DNA of 64,000 nucleotides from Streptomyces phaeoluteigriseus (GCF_001896135.2 NZ_MPOH02000016.1:197156-261155); one strand, 5' to 3'. Positions 9,426 to 18,169 are shown, numbered from the stretch's first letter. The notes: generated from the letters alone by a model not told the origin. A program made the numbers and translations.

Positions 9426-10953
9426 GTGCACCGTCCCCCCACCGCCGAGGCCGAGCTGGCCGCCGACCTCGCCGCCGTGCGCCCCGCGCTCGCCGCGCGG
9501 TTCGCGGCCGAGCTGTCCGGCGCCCGCGCGGCCGTGCTGACCCGTCTGTGGCGGGCCCTCGCCCACGACGCCGCTGCCGTGGGTCGTGCGCCGGGCGGCG
9601 GCCCGGGACGGCCTGACGCTGCACCTCGCCGACGGCCGCCGGCTGCACGGCCCGCACGCCGACCCGTACGCGACCGCCGCCTACGTGACGTCCGTGGACC
9701 TGGCCGGGACGGCGTACGACGATCCCGCGCGGCTGATGACGGACCTGGCCGTGCCGTACGGCGGGGGCCTCGCCGGCGAACTTGCGCACAGTACGGCGTC
9801 GTTGGCGCTGTCCCGGGCCGGACAGCAACCCGGGGATCCCGGCACCGGCGGCGTCGGAGGATGGCCCGCGCACGACTGGGAGTGGGAGCAGCGGGTGGTC
9901 GACGGGCACCCGTACCACCCCAACTGTCGTTCCCGGCCAGGTTTCTCGGTGGCCGAACAGCTGGCCTACGGGCCGGAGCACCGGCCGCCGGCGGTGCGGC
10001 TGGGTCTGCTGCCCGTCCCGGCCGACGAGTGTCTCGTCTCGGGCGGGTGGCCCGCCGAACTGCGCGAGGGGCGGCTGCTGTTGATTCCGGTGCATCCGTG
10101 GCAGGCGGTGCACGTACTGAAGCGGTCGTGTGTGGAGGGGCTCGCGGCGCATCCGCTGATGTCGCTGCGCACGCTCGCGGTGCCGGACGGCCCGCACGTG
10201 AAGACGGCGTTGAGCGCCCGGCTGACGTCGTCGGTGCGGGACATCTCGGTGGGCTCGGTCGCCGCCTCCTCGGCCCTGTCGGAGTTCGCGGAGAGCCTGG
10301 CGGAACGCACGGACGGCCTGCTGCACATGACCCGCTCACTGGGCGCGGTCACGGCCGACTCCCCCGATCTCGCGGCCGTGTTGCGGGAGTCCCCCGCCGT
10401 GTACGCGGGCCCCGGCGAGCACGTCGTCCCGGTGGCCGCCCTCGCCACCACCGAACTGACGTCCTCACCGGCCTGGTTGGCCGACTTCGCGCGTCTCGCG
10501 CTCACCGTGGGGCTGCGGCTGCTGGAGCAGGGCGTGGCGTTGGAGGCGCACGGCCAGAACCTGCTGGTCGTGCTGTCGGCGTCGGGGGCACCGGTGCGGC
10601 TCGTCTACCGCGACCTCGCCGACATCCGGGTCAGCCCGGCGCGCCTGGCCCGGCACGGCCTGGCGGCGCCCGAGCTGCCGGCCCGGATCCTGACCGACGA
10701 CGTGACGGCGCTGCGCGGCAAACTGTTCGGCTCGCTGGTGGCGGGCGCGCTGGCGGCCACCGCGGGCAGCGGGGAGGCGCTGGGCACGGCGCTGGCGGCG
10801 GCCGTACCGGAGGTGCCGGACACGGGGGACCTGCGGGCGCTGCGCGGGGAGCCGGTGCCGGTGAAGGCGCTGACGCTGATGCGGCTGTCGCCCGGCGGGT
10901 CCGGGGACCGGTGGGCGCGGCTGCCCAACCCTTTGGTCACCCGGGCTTTCTGA
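9426..10953 (+). CDS. Second IucA/IucC-family siderophore synthetase, frameshifted
   Basis: The second NIS synthetase of a divergent pair. The N-terminal 50 residues (VHRPPTAEAELAADLAAVRPALAARFAAEL) are in one frame. After ALAHDAA, near 9572, a change of one inserted or two deleted bases continues as LPWVVRRAAARDGLTLHLADGRRL. The rest shows HDWEWEQRVVDGHPYHPNCRSRPGFS, LIPVHPWQAVHVL, KTALSARLTSSVRDIS and VALEAHGQNLLVVL, the standard motifs, and ends ARLPNPLVTRAF. About 509 residues after correction. The GTG start follows GAGGAG. Paired NIS enzymes usually act in turn on one scaffold, but no precursor-making enzyme is next to them, so the product cannot be named. The vWA gene begins 43 bp downstream. 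Confidence 0.9.
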
Positions 10954-10996
10954 TCACGTTTTGAAGCCGGACACCTCTGATCAATAGGATCCGCCG

Positions 10997-12259
10997 ATGA
11001 TCAGAACACAACGGCTGGCGGCGGGCTTGTGCGCCCTGCTCGCCGCGCTCACGGCCGGGCTCGCGTTCCCGGCCGGGGCGGTCGCCGACGAGACCACAGC
11101 CAATGCGCCCAAGGTCAACCTGGTTCTCGACGTCAGCGGTTCCATGCGGGCGAAGGACATCGACGGCGGGTCGCGGATGGCCGCGGCCAAGCAGGCGTTC
11201 AACGAGGTGCTGGACGCGACCCCCGAGGAGGTCCGGCTCGGCATCCGCACCCTCGGGGCCAACTACCCCGGCGACGACCAGAAGACCGGCTGCAAGGACA
11301 CCGCCCAGCTCTACCCGGTCGGCCCGCTGGACCGTACCGAGGCCAAGGCCGCGGTGGCCACGCTCACGCCCACCGGCTGGACCCCTATCGGACCGGCCCT
11401 GCTGAAGGCGGCCGAGGACCTCGACGGGGGCACCGGCTCCAAGCGGATCGTCCTGATCAGCGACGGCGAGGACACCTGCGCCCCGCTCGACCCGTGCGAG
11501 GTGGCCCGCGAGATAGCGGCCAAGGGCATCGGCCTGACCATCGACACCCTCGGCCTGGTGCCGAACGTGAAGATGCGCCAGCAGCTCAGCTGCATCGCCG
11601 AGGCCACGGGCGGCACCTACACCTCGGTGGAGCACACCGACGAACTCACCGACAAGGTCAACCAGTTGGTGGACCGCGCGGCCGACCCCGTGGTGACGCC
11701 GGTCGCCACCCGGGGCGCGGACTCCTGCGCGAAGGCGCCGACGCTGAAGTCGGGCCTCTACACCGACCGTGAGGAGTTCGGCCAGGAGCGCTGGTACCGC
11801 GTGGACCTGGACCCGGGCAAGGAGTTGCGGGCCTCGGTGAGCGTCTCGGCGGACCGGGCGATGAACCCCGACTACGGGTTGCTGGTGCGGGCGGTGACGG
11901 TGCACGGCCGGGAGATCGTGCGCGGCGAGGCGGCCGGGAACGGCCGTACCGACGTCATCTCGACCGGTCTGCGCTACCCGAAGGCGGAGAGCGACGACGA
12001 CGAAGCGCCCGCCGAGACGGTGTGCGTGCAGGTGACCAACTCCTATTCGGCGGCGGCCGGTGTGAAGACCACGCCGGGCATGCCGCTGGAGCTGACCGTG
12101 GACGTGGTCGACGGGCCGTCGCAGGCGAGCGACGTGGCCTCGTTCGGTCTCGGCCGCGGCTGGTGGCTGCTCGGCGCCCTGGTGCTGGCCGGCTTCCTCG
12201 CGGGCGTCCTGTGGGGCTGGCTGTCACGCTGGCGTGTCGCGGTCTGGAGGACCAACTGA
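10997..12259 (+). CDS. Secreted, membrane-anchored von Willebrand factor A protein
   Basis: A 420-residue exported protein. Residues 1-30 form a signal peptide (LAAGLCALLAALTAGLAFPAGAVADE). A vWA domain follows with a complete metal-ion site: DVSGS at residues 45-49, a threonine in the TPTGWTPIGPAL stretch and ISDGEDTC. Several cysteine pairs suggest disulfides outside the cell. A non-vWA domain (about residues 240-375) leads to one C-terminal membrane helix (WWLLGALVLAGFLAGVLWGWL) and a short basic tail, giving a type I topology. The ATG has AGGA upstream. The stop overlaps the start of the next gene by one base. The ligand is unknown; such domains bind proteins or act in secretion and adhesion. 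Confidence 0.88.
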   Translation: MIRTQRLAAGLCALLAALTAGLAFPAGAVADETTANAPKVNLVLDVSGSMRAKDIDGGSRMAAAKQAFNEVLDATPEEVRLGIRTLGANYPGDDQKTGCKDTAQLYPVGPLDRTEAKAAVATLTPTGWTPIGPALLKAAEDLDGGTGSKRIVLISDGEDTCAPLDPCEVAREIAAKGIGLTIDTLGLVPNVKMRQQLSCIAEATGGTYTSVEHTDELTDKVNQLVDRAADPVVTPVATRGADSCAKAPTLKSGLYTDREEFGQERWYRVDLDPGKELRASVSVSADRAMNPDYGLLVRAVTVHGREIVRGEAAGNGRTDVISTGLRYPKAESDDDEAPAETVCVQVTNSYSAAAGVKTTPGMPLELTVDVVDGPSQASDVASFGLGRGWWLLGALVLAGFLAGVLWGWLSRWRVAVWRTN

Positions 12260-13064
12260 TGCGTATCACCCGTGTTCTGAGCACGACCCTGTTGGCGCTC
12301 GGCCTGGCGGCCACCCCGGCCGCCGCCGACTCCACCCCGTCCGCGAGCCCGTCGGAGGACGGTTCGGCGCCCACGACGGCCGGCACGTCGTTCCGTACGG
12401 CGACGGAGGTCGACCAGGGGCGGACGGCCACCGCGAGCGGCTCCGCGGGCGACTACCTGTACTGGTCGTTCCCGGCCGACGCGGGCCAACGGCCCACCGT
12501 GACGGCGAAGGTGAAGCTGCCCGAGGAGCACACGGGGCAGACCTGGCAGGTCGACGTGTACGACGGTCTGCGGCGCCGCCAGTCCTGCCAGTACGGCGCG
12601 CAGACCCGCACCGCCGCGCCCGGCACCGCCTCGCTGGAGCTGGCCTGCGTCCTGCGCACGGTCCGCGCCTGGTCGGAGCCGTGGGCCGACGACCCGCTGC
12701 CCGGCACGTACTACGTCCGTCTGACGGTCGTCGGTCTGAAGACGGCCGACCTCGGTCTGCCGGTCGGCGCCGAACTGCGCGTCGACTCCAAGGACATCGG
12801 CGGTTCGGCGGCCGTGGACGGCTCGCTGGCCGAGCCCCTGGTGCCGGGCGTCGCCGTGAAGTCGTCGGCGGACGACGAGGACGACCCGTCGGCCTCCGCC
12901 GTGCTGTCGAGCATCGAGCCGGACGACGGCTGGTCGTCCGGCTGGTGGTCGACCGCTGGGTGTGGACCGGGATCGGCGGCGTGCTGGCCGCGCTCGCCGG
13001 GATCGGCGGGTACGCCCTGACCCGCGGTCCGGGACGGCCGAGAAACGTACCGCCGGGCGTCTGA
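12259..13064 (+). CDS. Exported membrane protein paired with the vWA protein, frameshifted near the C-terminus
   Basis: Unrecognised family. The protein starts with a signal peptide (MRITRVLSTTLLALGLAATPAAADS), then a Ser/Thr/Pro-rich linker and a soluble domain of about 180 residues that resembles pre-peptidase or lectin-like beta folds (FRTATEVDQGRTATASGSAGDYLYWSFPADAGQ). In the written frame it ends without an anchor, at SPGSAGTP. Adding one C near 12953 gives WVWTGIGGVLAALAGIGGYALTRGPGRPRN, a clear membrane helix with a basic tail, matching the layout of the upstream vWA partner. The ATG overlaps the vWA stop, so the two are coupled and probably form one complex at the cell surface. Confidence 0.8.
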
Positions 13065-13071
13065 CGTCCAC

Positions 13072-13102
13072 GCGGAAGGCCCGCCCCGTGCGGGCCTTCC
13101 GC
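13072..13102. terminator. Bidirectional hairpin terminator
   Basis: A perfect 13-bp stem GCGGAAGGCCCGC / GCGGGCCTTCCGC with a 5-base loop lies between the convergent membrane protein gene and HxlR gene. There is no long T run, as is usual in Streptomyces. Confidence 0.85.
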
Positions 13103-13106
13103 GTTC

Positions 13107-13733
13107 TCAGGCCTCCCGCAGCCCCTTGGCGAGGGTGCCCTCGCCGCTCACCTCGACGCGTCCGGCGCGCACGGCGTCGAGCAGGCTCAGCACACCCTGG
13201 GCCACGGCCGTACAGGTGGCGGTGTCCATGACGAGCAGGGCGTCGGGTTCGCCGGGGGCCGCGCCGTGGCCGTACACGGGCCCTTCGTCCGTGCCGACGA
13301 AGAGGTGGAAGTGGCCCTCGTCCAGGCGGACTTCGACGAGTCCCTCGCCCTCCAGGGCGCGCAGCAGGGGCAGCGCGAACCAGTGTGCGCGGATCGCGTC
13401 GGTGGGCCCGCGCTCCCCCAGTTCCGCCTGCCCCCACGCACCGAGCGCCTGGAGCACGGGCAGCAACGCACGGCCGCGCCCGGTGAGTTCGTAGACGTTG
13501 GCCGCGCCGGGCGGCGGCAGCCGGCGCCGGGTGGCGAGCCCGTCGCGCTCCATGTCCTTGAGTCGCGAGGCGAGTACGTCCGTGCTGACGCCCGGCAGGT
13601 CGGCGTGCAGGTCGGTGTAGCGGCGCGGGCCGGCGAGCAGCTCCCGGACGATCAGCAGGGTCCAGCGGTCGCCGACGGTGTCGAGGGCGCGGGCGGCGGA
13701 ACAGTACTGGTCGTAGCTTCGGCGAGGTGGCAT
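13107..13733 (-). CDS. HxlR-family winged-helix regulator with C-terminal domain
   Basis: A 208-residue regulator. Residues 1-100 are an HxlR (MarR-like) winged helix: CSAARALDTVGDRWTLLIVRELLAGPRRYTDLHADLPGVSTDVLASRLKDMERDGLATRR. The C-terminal half (WFALPLLRALEGEGLVEVRLDEGHFHLFVGTDEGPVYGHG) resembles an SCP-2-like lipid-binding fold often fused to such regulators; that is inference. The ATG at 13733 is preferred over 13751, because the latter would press the gene against a pair of operator-like palindromes at 13756-13789. It is divergent from the aminotransferase gene, which it may control. Confidence 0.85.
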   Translation of the reverse strand: MPPRRSYDQYCSAARALDTVGDRWTLLIVRELLAGPRRYTDLHADLPGVSTDVLASRLKDMERDGLATRRRLPPPGAANVYELTGRGRALLPVLQALGAWGQAELGERGPTDAIRAHWFALPLLRALEGEGLVEVRLDEGHFHLFVGTDEGPVYGHGAAPGEPDALLVMDTATCTAVAQGVLSLLDAVRAGRVEVSGEGTLAKGLREA

Positions 13734-13755
13734 GCGACGCAGTCTAGACATGTCG

Positions 13756-13789
13756 TTGGACTTTCCAAGCTCGAACTTGGTAAAACCAA
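13756..13789. promoter_or_regulatory. Double TTGG-N5-CCAA operator between HxlR and aminotransferase genes
   Basis: Two 13-bp palindromes, TTGGACTTTCCAA (13756-13768) and TTGGTAAAACCAA (13777-13789), have centres exactly 21 bp apart, two helical turns. The second extends to ACTTGG-N5-CCAAGT. Both lie in the short divergent spacer, so the HxlR protein is the probable binder. Confidence 0.7.
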
Positions 13790-13814
13790 GTAACACCAGA
13801 TACCGGAGGGGCGC

Positions 13815-15023
13815 ATGGAGTTCCGGCAGTCGAACAAGCTCAGCGAGGTCTGTTACGAGATCCGCGGCCCGGTGATCGAGCACGCCAACGCACTGGAGGC
13901 GGCGGGGCACAGCGTGCTGCGCCTCAACACGGGCAACCCCGCACTCTTCGGCTTCGAGGCGCCGGAGGAGATCCTCCAGGACATGATCCGGATGCTCCCG
14001 CGGGCCCACGGCTACACGGACTCGCGTGGCGTCCTCACGGCCCGCCGGGCGGTCGCCCAGCGCTACCAGGACCGGGGCCTGGAGGTCGACGTCGACGACG
14101 TGTGGCTCGGCAACGGCGTCTCGGAGCTGGTCTCCATGGCCGTACAGGCGCTGATCGAGGACGGCGACGAGATCCTCATCCCGGCCCCCGACTTCCCGCT
14201 GTGGACGGCCGTCACCACGCTCGCGGGCGGCAAGGCGGTCCACTACCTCTGCGACGAGCAGGCCGACTGGTACCCGGACCTGGACGACATGGCGTCCAAG
14301 ATCACCGACCGCACCAAGGCCGTCGTCATCATCAACCCGAACAACCCCACCGGCGCGGTCTACCCCAAGGAGATCATCGAGGGCATCCTCGACCTGGCCC
14401 GCCGCCACGGCCTGATGGTCTTCGCCGACGAGATCTACGACCAGATCCTCTACGACGACGCCGTGCACCACTCGGCCGCCGCGCTCGCCCCCGACCTGGT
14501 CGTCCTGACCTTCTGCGGCCTCTCCAAGACGTACCGGGTGGCGGGTTTCCGCTCGGGCTGGCTCGTGGTGACCGGTCCCAGGCAGCACGCGCGGGACTAC
14601 CTGGAGGGCCTCACCATGCTGGCCTCCATGCGCCTGTGCGCCAACGCGCCCGCCCAGTACGCCATCCAGGCCGCGCTCGGTGGCCGCCAGTCCATCCGCG
14701 AACTGACCGCGCCGGGCGGCAGACTGCGCGACCAGCGTGACATCGCCTGGGAGAAGCTCAACGAGATCCCCGGCGTCTCCTGCGTGAAGCCCAAGGGCGC
14801 GTTGTACGCGTTCCCGCGCATCGACCCCAAGGTCCATCCCCTCCATGACGACGAGAAGTTCGTCCTGGACCTGCTGCTGCGCGAGAAGATCCAGGTCGTC
14901 CAGGGAACCGGTTTCAACTGGCCGACCCCGGACCACTTCCGCATCCTCACCCTCCCGCACGCGGAGGACCTGGAGGCGGCGATCGGGCGGATCGGGCGTT
15001 TCCTGAGCGGTTACCGACAGTAG
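13815..15023 (+). CDS. Alanine-type aminotransferase (AlaA-like, class I PLP)
   Basis: A 402-residue pyridoxal-phosphate aminotransferase of fold type I. It shows IRGPVIEHANALEAAGHSVLRLNTGNPALFGFEAP, VWLGNGVSELVSMAVQAL, the INPNNPTGAVYP motif, FADEIYDQILYDD and TFCGLSKTYRVAGFRSGW, in which the SKTYR lysine forms the Schiff base and the final arginine binds the substrate carboxylate. The close match to AlaA/AlaT-type enzymes suggests glutamate-pyruvate transamination. The ATG has a GGAGGG site. Divergent from the HxlR gene, with a double palindrome between. Confidence 0.93.
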   Translation: MEFRQSNKLSEVCYEIRGPVIEHANALEAAGHSVLRLNTGNPALFGFEAPEEILQDMIRMLPRAHGYTDSRGVLTARRAVAQRYQDRGLEVDVDDVWLGNGVSELVSMAVQALIEDGDEILIPAPDFPLWTAVTTLAGGKAVHYLCDEQADWYPDLDDMASKITDRTKAVVIINPNNPTGAVYPKEIIEGILDLARRHGLMVFADEIYDQILYDDAVHHSAAALAPDLVVLTFCGLSKTYRVAGFRSGWLVVTGPRQHARDYLEGLTMLASMRLCANAPAQYAIQAALGGRQSIRELTAPGGRLRDQRDIAWEKLNEIPGVSCVKPKGALYAFPRIDPKVHPLHDDEKFVLDLLLREKIQVVQGTGFNWPTPDHFRILTLPHAEDLEAAIGRIGRFLSGYRQ

Positions 15024-15500
15024 GGAACAACCTGTCGGGCCGTCGGCCGAGGTCGACCCCGCACCACACCGCCCTGGTGGACGGGCCGCCGCCCGTCGTC
15101 ACCCAGTGGTGGGTGGCCGGCGCCTCGACGAGGAGGCCCCCGGCCGGACTCCGCGTCGGGCGCGGGCGGCTGAGGCGCGCCGGAGGCCGGTGGGCGGTGG
15201 GCGGTGGGCCTTCGCCGGGGCGGGCGTCCGTCACGTCGACGCGGAGCGTGGCGTCCGCCGGGCACGGCATCGGACGGAGCCGGAAGTCACGGCCCCGCTC
15301 CCGGCCGTGCCGTACCGCGTCCGCCGCGAGTTCGGGCATGAGCGGCGCGGTCGTGCCGCTCGCGTCCGCGGCATACGGCCGTCCCCGCACGAACCGAGGC
15401 GGCTCGGCCCGCGCCGGCGCGCCATCCGCGGACGGGACTCCGGGAACCACCGCGGCACCCACCGCGCCTGCGGCGCGTAGGAGGGGGCCGCGTCCGTCTC
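15020..15500 (-). pseudogene. Remnant or frameshifted RsbW-type ATP-binding regulator
   Basis: One minus-strand frame carries pieces of a histidine-kinase-like ATPase of the anti-sigma/SpoIIE-partner type common in Streptomyces. These are PPRFVRGRPYAADASG followed by MPELAADAVRHGRERGRDFRL, which fits the N-box although the usual Asn is Asp, then DATLRVDVTDARPGEG for the G1 box and AGGLLVEAPATHHWVT then AVWCGVDLGRR for the C-terminus. No convincing start or N-terminus joins it, and the rest of the 690-bp space between aminotransferase and phosphatase has no other recognisable gene. It may be a decayed gene or one broken by sequence errors. The replaced N-box residue favours decay. Confidence 0.42.
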
Positions 15501-15715
15501 GTACGCGGCGGGTCGCGGACGTACGCCCACGACCCGCAGGGCGCCCCGTGTCACGTAGGCGACGAGCCGCCCGTCGGGTCACGGACGGGGGGTCGATCAC
15601 CGGTCCGGGAACGCGGATCCCACGCGCCGTACCGGCCCGCAGCTCAGCCGTGAAAAGGGACGGACCGGCGCCCCGCACCGCGGGCGTCGGCGGACGCCTG
15701 TGCGACTCTTGCTGC

Positions 15716-16315
15716 ATGGGTGATCTTTTCCTGGTCCGGCACGGAGAGACCGCGTGGTCGCGCTCCGGCCGGCACACCGGACTGACCGACGTCCCGCTCA
15801 CCGAGCACGGCCGGGAGGAGGCGCGGCGGCTGGTGCCGCTCATCCGGTCGCACCGGATCGGCGCCGCGTTCTCCAGTCCGCTCCAGCGGGCGCGGGAGAC
15901 GGCCGAACTGATCGGGTTGCACGAGGTGCGGGTCGAGGCGGACCTCCAGGAGTGGGACTACGGCGGGTACGAGGGCGTCACGACCGTCGAGATCCAGCGG
16001 GAGCGGCCGGGCTGGTTCCTGTTCACGGACGGAGTCACGCCCGGCCCGCCGGAGCATCCCGGGGAGACGCCGGAGCAGGTGGGGGAGCGGGCCGACCGGA
16101 TGCTGGCGAAGGTGGACGCGGCGCTCGCCAACACGGAGGGGTGCGTGGTGCTGGTGGCGCACGGGCACTTCCTGCGGGTGCTCACGGCGCGCAGGCTCGG
16201 TCTGCCACCGTCGGCCGGGGCGCTGTTCCAACTGGCGACCGGGACGCTCGGCCGACTGGGCACGGAGCACGGCCGCCATGTGATCGCGGGGTGGAACATC
16301 CGGCCGGGGGCCTGA
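15716..16315 (+). CDS. Histidine phosphatase family protein
   Basis: A 199-residue phosphatase of the phosphoglycerate-mutase-like superfamily. The catalytic LVRHGETAWSRSGRHTGLTDVPLTEHGREEA motif stands at the N-terminus (nucleophilic His near residue 9). AAFSSPLQRARETAELIG supplies the second arginine, DLQEWDYGGYEG the acid, and VVLVAHGHFLRVLTARRLG the second histidine. The physiological substrate is unknown; such proteins dephosphorylate sugar phosphates or small metabolites. The ATG at 15716 is the start of the conserved domain. The upstream region has no clear Shine-Dalgarno sequence. Confidence 0.92.
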   Translation: MGDLFLVRHGETAWSRSGRHTGLTDVPLTEHGREEARRLVPLIRSHRIGAAFSSPLQRARETAELIGLHEVRVEADLQEWDYGGYEGVTTVEIQRERPGWFLFTDGVTPGPPEHPGETPEQVGERADRMLAKVDAALANTEGCVVLVAHGHFLRVLTARRLGLPPSAGALFQLATGTLGRLGTEHGRHVIAGWNIRPGA

Positions 16316-16415
16316 GCGGCGGGCGGGAGCGTCGGCGGGGGGGCCGGCTGTCAGTGCCTGGCCGTAGCCTTCGTAGCGGTGGGACAGCCGTACCGCCGCC
16401 CGGAGGGAGTACGCC

Positions 16416-17066
16416 GTGACACGACCGCCGACCGCCGCCCAGCGCCGTGTGATCGACACCGCCGATCCCGTCACCGGGCGACTGCGGGGCACGGAGTCCC
16501 AGCTCGCCGCGCTGCTCGAGCGGGGCCTCGCCTTCCGGCATCCGCGTCCGCCGCACGACCACTTCCTCACCCCGGCCGGGCACCGGATACGCGAGGCGGA
16601 GCCCGAGGCCGGTCCCGCCGCCGCGGTCGATGCCCCGCGCGCGCCGACCGGCGTGTTCACCGCACGGGTCGGCGGGGAGGAGCAGCCGCCGGACGGAGGG
16701 CCGTCGCGGATGCGGGAGGTGCGCAGTGCCTGGCAGGGCCTGCTGGAGCTGCGCCGGATGACCAACCCTGACGGGGCGGTGGACCGGCCCTGCGGGTGGG
16801 AGCGTACGCATCTGGTGCAGGCCGCCGCGCTCGCCCTGGAGGCGGCCGGACACCGGCCGGCCGGGCCGGACGCAGGCGAGCCCGCCAGCGACGGCTATCG
16901 GGTGCGCGCCACTCCTCAGCCGGACGCGGTCGCCGTGCGCGGGCCGGACGACGGGACGCTGGGCGCCTGCGCGGTGACCCTGGAGAAGGCGGGCTGGCAG
17001 GCGAGCGAACACACCGATCCCCGGAGCAGAACGCGCTATCTGCTGGCTTCCCCACGCCGGGTGTGA
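16416..17066 (+). CDS. Conserved actinobacterial protein of unknown function
   Basis: A 216-residue protein that I do not recognise. It is soluble, rich in Arg, Ala and Pro, and has no signal peptide or membrane helix. The N-terminus (AAQRRVIDTADPVTGRLRGTESQLAALLERGLAFRHPRPPHDHFLTPAGHRIRE) reads like a small helix-rich domain of winged-helix size. The C-terminal part (VTLEKAGWQASEHTDPRSRTRYLLASPRRV) resembles a separate alpha/beta unit. The GTG start follows CGGAGGGAG. It is 60 bp before the thioesterase gene on the same strand and may be cotranscribed. Confidence 0.7.
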   Translation: MTRPPTAAQRRVIDTADPVTGRLRGTESQLAALLERGLAFRHPRPPHDHFLTPAGHRIREAEPEAGPAAAVDAPRAPTGVFTARVGGEEQPPDGGPSRMREVRSAWQGLLELRRMTNPDGAVDRPCGWERTHLVQAAALALEAAGHRPAGPDAGEPASDGYRVRATPQPDAVAVRGPDDGTLGACAVTLEKAGWQASEHTDPRSRTRYLLASPRRV

Positions 17067-17126
17067 GGGCGTGCCAAGATCGGTGGAGAGGGCATCGACC
17101 GTGCTCGTCGACGAGAAGGGGAAGCC

Positions 17127-17549
17127 GTGAGCGAGCCGTTTTCCGTGCGGGTCACCGTGCGCGGATACGAGACCGACGTGCAGGGCCATCTCAACCAGAG
17201 CGTGTACATCAACTACGCCGAGCACGCGCGCTGGTCGCTGCTCCGGGCCGCGGGCATCACCCAGGCCGGGCTGATCGGCCGGGGCGTCGGACCGGTCGCT
17301 CTGGAGACCACCATCCGCTACAAGCGGGAGCTGCTCGCGGGCGACGAGGTCGATGTGACGTGCGCCTTCGAGTGGGGCGGCGGCAAGACGTTCCGCATCG
17401 AGCAGACCATCCGCAAGACGGACGGCACGGTCGCGGCCGAACTCTCCGCGGTGGGCGGCCTGCTGGATCTGCGGGCACGCCGGATGGTCGCCGACCCCCA
17501 GGACCACTTCAAGCAACTGGCCACCGATCCGGGCCTGTTCGGGCTCTGA
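17127..17549 (+). CDS. Acyl-CoA thioesterase, 4-hydroxybenzoyl-CoA type
   Basis: A 140-residue single hot-dog protein. The signature RGYETDVQGHLNQSVYINYAEHARWSLLR fits the 4HBT family, in which the acid next to the glycine acts in hydrolysis of the thioester. GVGPVALETTIRYKRELLAGDEVDVTC is the second strand block. Substrate is unknown. The GTG start follows GAGAAGGGGAAG. A small inverted-repeat element lies 24 bp past the stop. Confidence 0.9.
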   Translation: MSEPFSVRVTVRGYETDVQGHLNQSVYINYAEHARWSLLRAAGITQAGLIGRGVGPVALETTIRYKRELLAGDEVDVTCAFEWGGGKTFRIEQTIRKTDGTVAAELSAVGGLLDLRARRMVADPQDHFKQLATDPGLFGL

Positions 17550-17573
17550 CCGGAAGCTCTCCCAGGGGGCCTG

Positions 17574-17658
17574 GGGCCTGTCGTTTGGCTCAGGCCGCAG
17601 GAATTCAACGGTGCTGTCCAGCGCGGTGCGTCTGTGGCGTGATCCGAACGACAGGCCC
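17574..17658. mobile_element. 85-bp MITE-like element
   Basis: The ends are inverted repeats. The left end reads GGGCCTGTCGTTTGGCTCA; the reverse complement of the right end reads GGGCCTGTCGTTCGGATCA, 17 of 19 identical. The 47-bp interior cannot code for a transposase. From memory, GGGCCTGTCGTTTGGATC-type ends occur on IS5-like elements in Streptomyces, so this would be a non-autonomous relative. No clear target duplication is visible. The right end touches the stop codon of the HxlR gene. Confidence 0.7.
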
Positions 17659-18059
17659 TAAGCCTCGGCCGACTCCCGGTCGTGCTCGTTGTCGTAGGCT
17701 GCGCGGGACTCGGCGATGTAGACCCTGTTGCGCTCCGCCCAGCCGGTCAGGCGCAACAGGGTCTCGTGCAACTCGCGCGCCACCGGTGTCAGTTCGTACT
17801 CCACCTTCGGCGGCACCGTCGGGTGCACGGTGCGGGTGACGAGTCCGTCGCGCTCGAGGTTGCGCAGGGTGAGGGTCAGCATGCGACGGCTGATGCCCTC
17901 GATGCCGCGCTCCAGTTCGGTGAAGCGGATCGGGCCGTGCGCGGCCGCGACGAGGATCTGCACGCTCCATTTGCCCGAGACCCTGTCAAGAACCTCGCGC
18001 ACCGGGCACGCGTGCGCGTTCACCACCTGAGGGGTAACACCGGTGTTCCTCCGGGACAT
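17658..18059 (-). CDS. HxlR-family regulator
   Basis: A 133-residue winged-helix regulator: CPVREVLDRVSGKWSVQILVAAAHGPIRFTELERGIEGISRRMLTLTLRNLERDGLVTRTVHPTVPPKVEYELTPVARELHETL. The N-terminal cysteine before PVREVLDR is typical of the family and can act in redox or electrophile sensing. It is divergent from the MFS transporter, which it probably represses. The spacer holds CGTGC-N7-GCACG, a possible operator, near 18116. The TAG stop overlaps the last base of the small inverted-repeat element, so the C-terminal tail may have been set by that insertion. Confidence 0.9.
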   Translation of the reverse strand: MSRRNTGVTPQVVNAHACPVREVLDRVSGKWSVQILVAAAHGPIRFTELERGIEGISRRMLTLTLRNLERDGLVTRTVHPTVPPKVEYELTPVARELHETLLRLTGWAERNRVYIAESRAAYDNEHDRESAEA

Positions 18060-18169
18060 CCGACTGCCTCCTTACGGCTCCCTCCAGAGTCACTCACGAT
18101 GGCCTCCGTTACAAGACGTGCACCAAGGGCACGCATCGTTCCTACGGAGATTGCGGAGGCCGACAGACC

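Noticed and set aside
7532..10339. A 935-codon minus-strand ORF that covers both siderophore synthetase genes
   Set aside because: Only the part below 9310 has protein-family sequence. The upstream 340 codons are Arg/Pro-rich antisense of the second synthetase, a usual shadow of high-GC third positions.
13107..14960. A 617-codon ORF reading through the aminotransferase in antisense into the HxlR gene
   Set aside because: The HxlR protein starts at 13733. The rest is antisense with no family sequence and passes over the operator pair.
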